From contig JAWQRO010000261.1 in NCBI GenBank assembly GCA_033557835.1, positions 1-45,561 of the forward strand: a DNA stretch of 45,561 bases, written 5' to 3'. Made by a program: the position numbers and the translations under genes. This document shows, piece by piece, positions 36,031 through 45,561 of this stretch. This DNA is from Helochares maculicollis. Taxonomy: Eukaryota; Arthropoda; Insecta; Coleoptera; Hydrophilidae. A model generated the notes under the pieces. The model worked only from the letters and a program-made list of their open reading frames with translations, did no database searches and was not told where the DNA came from. Numbering within the stretch: the first letter of the stretch is position 1; each line of letters begins with the position of its first letter.

Positions 36031-36265
36031 CTATCTAGTTGGTGGTGCGATGGTGGCGTCTAGGGGCGTCTCTGTGCGTCGCGTCGAGACGGATCTCGTG
36101 CGTTAAAGCAGAGAGGCAGCAGAGGTTTAATTACATAGGGCCTAAATTTCACCACACGCAGTTATTCAGAGACCTTCGAATTATTATGTCACTGTTAATC
36201 TGTCCAGATCATCCTGGATAAGCTAATCCCGAATAAGATCATCCGATGTTGGGATCATCTCTGAC
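36031..36265. promoter_or_regulatory. GC-richer patch with three GATCATC repeats and a TAATCC site
   Basis: GATCATC occurs at 36208-36214, 36238-36244 and 36254-36260 within 53 bases, with CTAATCCC (Bicoid/Orthodenticle-type K50 homeodomain site) between the first two. About 120 bases upstream, CGAGA (36085-36089) and TCTCG (36094-36098) form a stem in a GC-rich run. The clustering is suggestive of a regulatory element; the function is unknown. Confidence 0.3.
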
Positions 36266-39200
36266 GTTGTTTAATTTATTCGTCTAAATTTGTTATCGCT
36301 GTTTCGCCCTTTACCTCTATCTACTTGCCTTCCTTCTGGTTAATGTCTTGTTTATACGACTTTCTGCCGCATTCTGAACAAGGCGCTGCTGATGCTCCGG
36401 CTCCAGTATTGTATTTGATTTTCGGGTTGTTTCGGTGGACATGGGTGCGGAGGGTCTTTATTACAAACGGTTATTGATAGAAGTTATTGCCTGTATTAGA
36501 GTAGGCATTTCGAATCTTAATCGAATTGCTGTAGCAATTAATGTTATGCGGTAATTAAGGTATTCGATGGCCTTTAGGAAGGTGATGTTTTTTTATGTAA
36601 TTCCATAGTTATTTAATTCTCTTGTATATTAGGTATTTTATCATCTGTATATTGATTTAATTATTTCTGCAATGCAAATACACTTTTGCGATTGCAAATA
36701 CAATTCCTAACATCAGATATTATTTATTTGCGCGTGCTATTAATGTTTGTTGCATTTAATCTATAAAACAGCATATGTGTTAAATTCATTTCAATATCAA
36801 TAGAATTTATAATAATTTAATACAGTGATACGAAATTAAACGAAAATCTGTAAAATCCTCTACGCAAGTGTGAGCTAATAAAAGTAAAATAAAATATTAT
36901 ACACGGAATTCCGAATATTTCATGTATATTACATGAATGTAGTTTATATTTGCGTTACTTCGCAATATAATGATTTGTTGTAAAATATGACTACTAGAGT
37001 ATTTGATCTCGATAGCTTGTTGAGCTTATATAAAATGATTCGAAACAAAATTGAATTGAACGACCAATACCTCTATAAATGATAGGGAATATACATTAAA
37101 ATAATAAATTTATCTGAAGCTAAGCATTTCAAGTGAATATAAAACTAAGAGCGCAACATTTTTCAAATATGCCACCCACTTAAATACATCTATTCGGTCT
37201 CACTTTTCTAGACACCTTAGAAATCTGAAAAAAGTGGTAAACATTTTTGAAAGGAAACTTACAAATGTTGTTTTTGTGATTATGAGAATTTCAGAGAGAT
37301 TAAAAAGACATTTGTCAAAATCGTACATATTTAGAGTTATTCTTCTTAATAAGTAGGTATTAGAGATACACCATTTATCGCCACAAATACGGAAAGCGTT
37401 TATCGAACACTTCAGATTCTCTTTTGCAGACGAGCAACTACTAATAAAATGGTACATTGTCCGCATGTTAATAATGTACAAGATAGATCCCAAAACAACT
37501 TTCTCAGCTGCGTTAACAATATTTGAATTAGTTGACCTACTCTACCTTAAGTTGGATTATCATCTTTTGTCCTTTAATTAAATCAACAGCAAATAGTAAA
37601 TATTTAATCTAATGAGAATATTTAGAGCCTGTAGATAAAATTACGTTTGCATGCAAGCAATTGTCGAGCAAAATTGAAATTTAAGTAGAGTTTATAAATA
37701 ATTTTACAATATATTTCGAAAAATATTCTTTCGGTAAAACATTTAACATTAAGTACGACACTTGCAGTAGAGAAATCTGTAATACTAATTTTTTATATAA
37801 AATATATTTCTTAACAACGGTGTTTGCGCACCTAGTTTAACAAACCTAGTACAAAATTAAAGCTGTTTATATGAACTACGATAAACAAAAAAACGAGCTA
37901 TATTTGCTACTGAAACTAATTATACGTCTAGTTTTTAATAAAAATATAGTAAATAATAATGCAATCTTTAATTGAATACCAACCGCAATATCAGTATATG
38001 TTTATTTGCGTATAAAATGAAGTTGAGTATGAAAATTGATATATTTTTAATATCAGCTCAATTGATTATTTATAAACGGGCACAAATTTTTTAACTTAAA
38101 AATTAATATCAGTATTTAATAACGTAGTATACTGTTATATGCAATCGTACACTTCAAATTTAATTGCTAGGGTGTTGAGCTGACACTTCTTAGTGCGCTT
38201 AGTTCGTCTCCAGCCTGATTTATAGTAAACTTGAGCTTTAGTCAAATGAATGAACCACATTTGCTTACATCTAGAGACAGTAGAATTTTTCTCGCTTTGC
38301 TAGACAGCTTAAGAAGTCAATCTTTGCTTTTTGCATCGAGAGGTCAAACGCAAAACTTTGCTTCACTCGCCTTTAAAAGTATCAACCAATATTCTTTAAA
38401 TCCAAAAACAAAAAACACGTCAACCTGCAGTTATCTATTAAATTCTCTCATTTGCAAATTTAATATCCCTTTCATTAGCAAGCAGAAAGCTTTTAACTTT
38501 TGCTTCGAAGCATATTTCTAATAAGCAGCAAATGAAGATGTAGGCATTTATTGTATTATCTGCCATTATTCACAATAATATTTATATAGTAGAATAATAT
38601 GCACTAAAGGATGGACCACAATTTATTCAACAACTACTTTTAAGCTATTTTACAGCTTACCTACAACAAGCAAAAATATGAAAACAAGATCAATAAAGCT
38701 CAGCAATTTTCACAACATAATTAAATAGATATTGTTCTAAATAAAGGGTATAAAGTTCGAATTCTGATTGCCACTAATCGTATAAATTTATACATGGTAA
38801 ATTTGGTTATATTATGTTATATTCCTCAAATTCATTCAAAAATAAACAGTATTCTTTGATATGGTGATGTTTTGTTTATGTCAGATTGAGGACTTCGTAA
38901 CAATTAAGTTTGCGAATAACAAATTACTGAGGGCATTGTGTTGATCACAATAGTTCAAATATAATCGTCTATGGAGAATTAAATTACCTCACTTCCGAAG
39001 AGGTAACTTCTGCGGCGTGAATATGAAATGTAGATTGTTCACTCAACCTAACAACAGCTCTAATGAGTAGGTCATCGGAGCCCTATTTGCTCCATTAGTG
39101 AACTCTAAGCTGATGCTCTAACTTTGCCATTACTGACGGTTTTGTCTTCAAAGCAACTGCGCCTCGACTTACTATATACTACAATCGTGGACAATAAACA

Positions 39201-42200
39201 ACACCTAATAAACAGTTAAATTTTAGGTTCGCAGTCCCTCGATAACCTATGAATAATTTAAATGACCATGAATTCAGTTGGCAACTTCCAAAATTACTAC
39301 TATACTACACTATGATAAAGTGGCAATTTTAAGAGATTTGCAATAGCTATTGTCATCCATATAACTAAAATAATGCATTTTAAGGGGCCCACTACTACGA
39401 ACTTAAGAATTTAAAATATATAGCACAATATTTCTTTCTATATTTTACAACAAAATTTGATCAAACGTATCATTGATTTCTTGCCTCTTTTGAAACAATA
39501 GTTTAAGACATATTGATTATCTATTATTTATTCAAAGACAAAGTGAAAAATTTTCTATGTCCCTTATAAAAATTCTTAAAGCGAAGCCACCCACCAAGCA
39601 CAAATGCTTGTTAACCCCCCTTACCTCTCTGCCAAACATCGTTTAATTTCAATAAAGCGGAATGCGGTGAGTCCGGGAGATATATGACCTTTATTATATT
39701 ACTTAGCCATAATTATTCCTTTAGCTGTAATGAAATTTTGAGCTTATTTAAAATTTCGTCCGATATAATGTGAATTTTCCTTCTTAATTTTCACATTCGC
39801 AAAATGAAATTCCCTGAAATACAATCCAAACGAAACGACTAAATTAATTCTACACTCTTCAGCTTTTTATTCACAATTGTTTTTAGAGTATAAACAAATA
39901 CAACAGCAAATTACCAAAATCAGAAAAGCAAGTAAAAATAAAATTTTTCGTTAGAACATTTTTAATTTGTATGTTAAATATAAAAATAAATTTTATGCAA
40001 GTCTGTTTTTTATGTAGATTTAATTTTTCTTCGCTGAAATTGTGAGCAATTTTCCGGTGGAGATTTTCTCGGAAGATAAAATCGAGTGGTGGTCGGTTAT
40101 TTCGATCGATCTCGCCATGGCAATTTTATTTATCGCAAGGAACGTTCTAAAGTTTCACAATTCCATTAAAGTTACATCAGCTGCAACAATTTTATATACA
40201 CACACCCCAAGATACGTAATAATGATATTTAATACTTCTTACTAATATCTATAAAGTTCGCGTGTGCCGCACATATCAGATGTTATATAAATATAAATTG
40301 AGGCTTTTACTTTTAATATAATGGAACGGCATGTGTAACTATTTATTCCCAAAGTAACACGTACCTTACTAAATAAATTGGATCTTATACGATATACGGT
40401 GCGGTGTTAATGTAGATATTATACACATTGTACCTAAAATAAACCCAGAGGGGGGCAGTTTATTGGACTCAATTTTTTTAGAAATTTACATATTGAGCTG
40501 ATTTTTATTTATTATGCTTGTGTGAATACAAATTAAGGAATAAAATTAGTTCTTGCAAGAAATTTGAAGGCCGTGTCTTTATTTTAACTCTTTATACTTT
40601 ATACTCTAGTTTTTAGAATGGTAATATATAAAAAAAATGCGCAGCACAATAGTACCCGCCAAGTCACCCACAAAAATAGTAATATAAATATAAAATCATG
40701 CAGTTACTATAACGCCGCAATAAAATAATAATGACCTGATGAAAACGCAAAGTAAAATAGAAGATAGAATCGGAACGCAAATTTGCCCATAGAATACTTT
40801 TAGTGGATACCTATAGAAATTTATTCAACATACGCTTCTGGTTCGAGCGCCAAAATAAATTTATAAATGTAAAAGAGCGTTTGCATAAAAGGCACATTCC
40901 TATAATGAAACATAATTCCGAGGCCATTTTGAGAAACTTTATCCTGAAAGTGCACGTTCCGCATTTACATGGTGGAATCCTCTTAAGGACAAATGGTGCA
41001 GAAAATATAAATATCGCACCAATGGATATTTTGCAGCACGCTGCTACCTCTGATGCCATCTACTTATCGTTTATACATTTCATCACATGTGTAAGAGGCA
41101 AAACTAGGACAAAAATATTCTCGCTGTATACTTTCACGTGTGTGCTTAGTACCTCGTTTTATATCCTTTTTATGTATTCTAGTTCTAGCAGACTCATACG
41201 GAGCGGGGCTTTAAAAAAGGAGAAGCTAATAAGAAGAAAAAATAAAGTTTAAGCCAGAAAGACGGACGGTATCACTATTAGAAAAATTTAATGTGACCAT
41301 AAATATTTCGAGAGCACTTGAAAAGGATAGCTTTGCTTTCGGAGAGAGTATCCTGTTTGTGGGGCGCTCGCGACTCGTTGGGATCCCAGACTTTGCTCTC
41401 TATCTGAAATATAAAATGTCTCTAAGGTAGGACAAGCTGAGCGAAGCGATCTCGAGGAGTTTACATTATTCGCTCTACACGGTTTCTTTTGCGAATCGTT
41501 AAATGATCCTTGAAAATTATTCAACAGCACATAAGCATGTACACTTTCTGAATAACATTATGTGTGTGTAGGGACAAAAATCTTCTCGACACTCAATATG
41601 TTCGCTGTTTTTTTCTTGATATTGCCCTCATTGCTTCTTGTTGCGCTTCATTTCTTTCTGTTGCTTCTGCAGATTTTATTTATTATTGATGCATGCCATT
41701 TTTGTTACACTGCTTGTATAATTTATGCCATCGCTTCAACTTGCTAGGTTGAGTTTCTAATTTCTTATTACTACATTTCAAATAATATAAACTGTCCCCT
41801 ATCACAGCTTTAATAAAGTGCATTACAGTGTTTTGGAATGTAAAGATCAAATTAATTCTTTGCATATTTGTATCAAGTGTAAAATACATTATAAATTACT
41901 GAACTTCTTTGATGATGAATACTATGAAAAAGAAAAGAACTGCAAAGAAAGCTGTCGATATTCATTCCAATTTGTCCTACTTCTTACAGTTCTCTATTTT
42001 TTTATTTGGCTTCCACCCTGCGTCGTTCTTCACTTATCTACTAAATTTTTCTGTATCTTAACGATTACGACATTGTAATCTAGCTTTTACCTCATCTGAT
42101 TCAAGTGATTTCTTATAAATCTTGTAAAACAGTTTCTTATTACTTCCCATTTCTTCTACTATCACGGTTTTCTAAATATTTTTCGTAATATTTTTCTCTT

Positions 42201-45200
42201 CCAGGTTTCCAATTTGATTTAATTCTTTTAGTTCATAGTTTAATGTTCACAAAATATTTTTTTTAGTAAACATCCGCTTTGCTAGTCTTAAATTTATTAC
42301 CAAAGTAGAGAGCATTTAGTTTATTTACTTCTGCAAAGACATACCTTTTGTCTCTGTAAAAGACTGGTATTGCTTACTATATTTTAGTACTTATATTGGA
42401 AGATTAAATGTAAGAAACATACAATAGCTGTTGTATAAAAAATAGTTAAGATGTGGTGGAACTTTTGCTAGAAAATAGTATCTTGACAGCGCCTTCTTGA
42501 CAAAATTATTTTTCTCCTGTAAGGATCCTGAATATTCTAATGAGCAACACCTTAATCGTAGCATAAGTCAAAATTTACAATAGAAAAGCTTGAGTCATGT
42601 ATACTAATTTCTAAGATTTATGAACATTTTGTAATGTTACTTTTAGTAATTGTTCTAAACGTCGGGAAGACTTATAAAAAAATGTAATTAATTACTTCAT
42701 TACTTAATTATGTTACATGTTCTTCTTGGGTTGGGTATTTATATGCGAAAGTGCCTTGCATGTAGCTTAGATACTGTCGTTTTATATCTCACTAAAGCAA
42801 CGCTTCTATTTTCTAGCAATTTGTAAAATCCGGTATGATCCTTTAGACGAAAGCGAAAAAAAATCCCTCTCGCTACGTGTAAAATTTCTTTCAGAGGCGG
42901 ACAAAGAAGAAAATCTGAGTCGGCAGTATCTGAAATTCGAGCTAATGGTTATTTAAATATACAAAATCGAGTTTATTCAGTAAGAATAAGGCCGATATAA
43001 AGGAGCGGCAGTATATTCTCCGGGGATTTAATATACTTGACAGTTAGGCAGAAGAAATTTAAGTTTGTGGACTCAATTGAACTTTTAGTTATGCTTGAAA
43101 AATTCCGCTGATTTAAAATTTATTACGCAATTTTTGTGAATGACGGCAGTATAACTCTAGAAACAAAACTTCGCTCGCAGTTCTTAACGCCTCGCCTTTC
43201 TTGGAGCCTTCTTTTTTCTTAATATTGATAACGTGAGGTGATTCTACGGCCATTCTCGGATTTGCCACGCTCCCTCTCCCACTCTCCAGTTTATATCCAC
43301 TCTATTCCACCCTGTTCCCTTCCAAAACAGAATGATGTGCTTAATGATCGGAACGTACGTTGATATATGATTTATTTCGATACTGTGTAGATATTATTGG
43401 AAAAACACTTTACTTCCTCTAGAAAAAAAAAGAAAAAATTCAGTTCTTATGTATTGTTCATTATCTTAGTTCTCATCGTAGCTCACGATACAAGAGTAAT
43501 TACGGCAGTAGCGTTGAATAATAAGCAATAAATTTAGAGGAAGGTGTTGTTTGGTATTAGCGTATACAATTTTAAAACAAAAGCTATTCTTGCTGGAAGA
43601 CGCCGGAAGCGCTATTAATTTTCCTTTCTTTGTCAGGAAACAATTTGAGACCATTTGTTAGGAAAACGTGTATGAACGTTGAGTGGCTGCATATCTTGAC
43701 ATGGAAATTGAATAATGTAAAAATGTTAAGCAGAATTGTCACCAGACACAATAACATTGAGCTGTGTATTGAACCGTTCTTGACGAGCTTTTCGGTGAAA
43801 ACGGAAGACGCAATACAAACAGATGTTTTTGTTGTAGTTGAAAATGTATTTGCAGAATTGAAAATCAAATTGCTGCACAACGAATATTTATGTATCGCTT
43901 TTAAAGTATTTACCTTGCTTGTGTATTGCTTTGATATTTGTGTCCATACATGTGAAATTTAATTAAAATTTAATTATATATAATATTATATTAGAAAGAA
44001 AGAAAAGTTGAGGCTTAAGAGCGAAAATATATTTAATCAAATAGTAAAAAATGTAAATAAGGCATCGATAGACGTATATATTTGCGTCATTACTTGTGTA
44101 TAAATAAAAATGAAGAAAGAAATTTCAATATTCAAGTTGAACATAAAACCGGCCATTTGGTTTTGATTTCTCAGCATAGCCTAACAATTTCAGATATATT
44201 TTATTTTATATGGTAGCTCAGTTTTAGCATTTTCCGGATCATTATTTTCAAACAGATGACGAGGCAGTTTAACCGAACTATTATCACCCAACAGACAGAT
44301 ATGATTTTAGTTTTTTATTTTACAACAAATTGTATTGTTTAGCTATGTATAAAGCAAGTTGGCGAGAATAGTTCTAAGTAAATATTATTTGACCTTATAT
44401 TTTATATTATAATTTAAAAAAATCTATAAATTACGCTACGAAAACAATTTCATTATTCAGCGATTGTATGTCTTCATCCTCTTCCTCCTTATTGGTAAGG
44501 CCTTGACCAAGTTTCCCTTACAAATGAGATTCCATATTTTATTTTGAAACACGTGCATTCTGCTTAGAAAATTGACTAAAAGTTAGATATCTAATGTTTT
44601 CCTGTAAAATCAATAATACTAACGCAAATTGCTTTGGTCACACTCAGAACTAATACAAAAATGTAATCAAATCCGTTGATTCTCTTGATATACGTTCTAT
44701 GAAAATCACCTACTAGCACTTACCTTTTATTCCAAACACTCATAGATAGAATGGGCATGTTAGGTCAATAAAAAGTCATTTTCAATAACTCTTGTTTCTT
44801 ATCAGTAGAGCTAAAGGAAATGATTCAGCTATAATTTGTTGAATTTGTTTGGATCTTTCATGCTTACAGATGGCAATATTGTTGTTGTACTCAAAGTTTA
44901 TCAAGTGCTGACAACAAAAACTAAGGCAATTGGAGATTTTTTGCACATTAGCTATGAATATGTTAAAGAAATTTTTGTTTATAGTCACTTATTATTAATT
45001 TTTATCTGAAAACTGAAACAACAGATGTATGAATACAATGCAGGATCGAAAATTGGTTATTTTTTATAGTAATCAATAGATGGATATATAAATTAACTCG
45101 TCTCGATGGCGCTACTAAAGTAATCCTAAACCTTAATTCTTCGTACTTACATATAATGCATTTTGTCTAGAATTCATGTTGTATCGAGAAATATACATAG

Positions 45201-45561
45201 TGTTAAAATCAAAAACTATGGTGCAGGATCCATTCTAACTTATTAACTACTAAATAAATGTATTTAGTAAAAACTTCATACTAATATGCCTTTGAAGAGC
45301 GCAATATATTAGGTATTGGAATTAATTCGTAGCGTTTGATGAGACATGGCGTGGTTATTACAATGTTCTGTTTTTACTTTCAGAAACAAATTAATCGTTA
45401 AACAGCTGTTATTAGGTACTGTTTTTACGATGCGTCTTATTTTTAATTGTTAATAACAACAAATGGCAGCTATTTAATTATGTCGAAATTTATACCAAAT
45501 AAAGTGTTTTTGCGGGGAGTTTTATTACATTATTTTAATATGAACAAAAGTGCTGCAGAAA
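36266..45561. other. AT-rich non-genic stretch to the window end
   Basis: No supported gene or element. The longest frame, 40803-41252 (149 codons from a GTG, about 115 from the first ATG), includes KHNSEAILRNFILKVHVPHL but no family I know, and an 82-codon antisense frame overlaps it, so it is probably chance. A moderately GC-richer patch at about 41310-41470 and overlapping opposite-strand frames around 43584-43962 are also unexplained. There are no tRNA, rRNA or transposon signatures I could find here. Confidence 0.45.

Noticed and set aside
38752..38765. AAGTTCGAATTC as a tRNA B box
   Set aside because: No matching A box or cloverleaf in the surrounding 80 bases.
40803..41252. Longest plus-strand open frame (149 codons)
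   Set aside because: Starts at GTG, has no known domain, overlaps an 82-codon antisense frame and lies in AT-rich DNA without promoter or splice support.
1..45561. CRISPR array, bacterial operon or rRNA genes
   Set aside because: No regularly spaced identical repeats with unique spacers, no ribosome binding site patterns and no conserved rRNA segments; the DNA is eukaryotic.

Overview
This window is AT-rich eukaryotic DNA with no intact, confidently recognisable host protein-coding gene. The type of decayed transposons present points to an insect, most likely a brachyceran fly: a DD37D (maT-type) mariner/Tc1 copy, a DD34D mariner copy, a BEL/Pao LTR retrotransposon and an RNase H-bearing non-LTR retrotransposon. 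Short GT-AG intron-like segments of 66-84 bases also fit a fly. Species cannot be fixed from this sequence; a tephritid-like fly is a guess. Open reading frames are short, overlap on both strands and are mostly chance.

Layout. 1-58 is an (AT)n microsatellite. 59-9050 is AT-rich non-genic DNA with a stem-rich element near 663-722 and a GC-rich island near 3030-3110. 9053-9832 is a broken DD37D transposase (minus strand) whose N-terminal end stops at a (TA)n tract. 10829-11569 is a BEL/Pao remnant in which an LTR-like segment and a three-unit 28-bp leader repeat are joined directly to reverse transcriptase. 12240-13136 is a 5'-truncated, frameshifted LINE ending in a (TACA)n tail. 14690-14955 is a degenerate 16-18 bp minisatellite. 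15961-16263 is a GC-rich island of unknown origin.

22009-24780 is the most unusual part. Diverged direct repeats of about 1.4 kb each resemble a decayed tandem gene cluster on the minus strand. Each unit carries a module with a palindrome followed by a TATAAAG or TATA-like box, and most carry exon-like segments separated by short GT-AG intron-like segments. The exon-plus-intron segment itself seems duplicated within units. I cannot assign a protein family.

24781-45561 is mostly non-genic: one decayed DD34D mariner (29820-30415), clusters of TAATTA homeodomain-type sites (26874-27105, 28846-28920), a compact GC-rich multi-stem element (29281-29372), a TATA-box/GC-rich candidate promoter (34391-34513) and a GATCATC cluster (36208-36260). 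The pattern suits an intergenic or intronic tract with scattered regulatory DNA. None of the transposon copies looks active, and both mariner-type copies have lost a catalytic aspartate.
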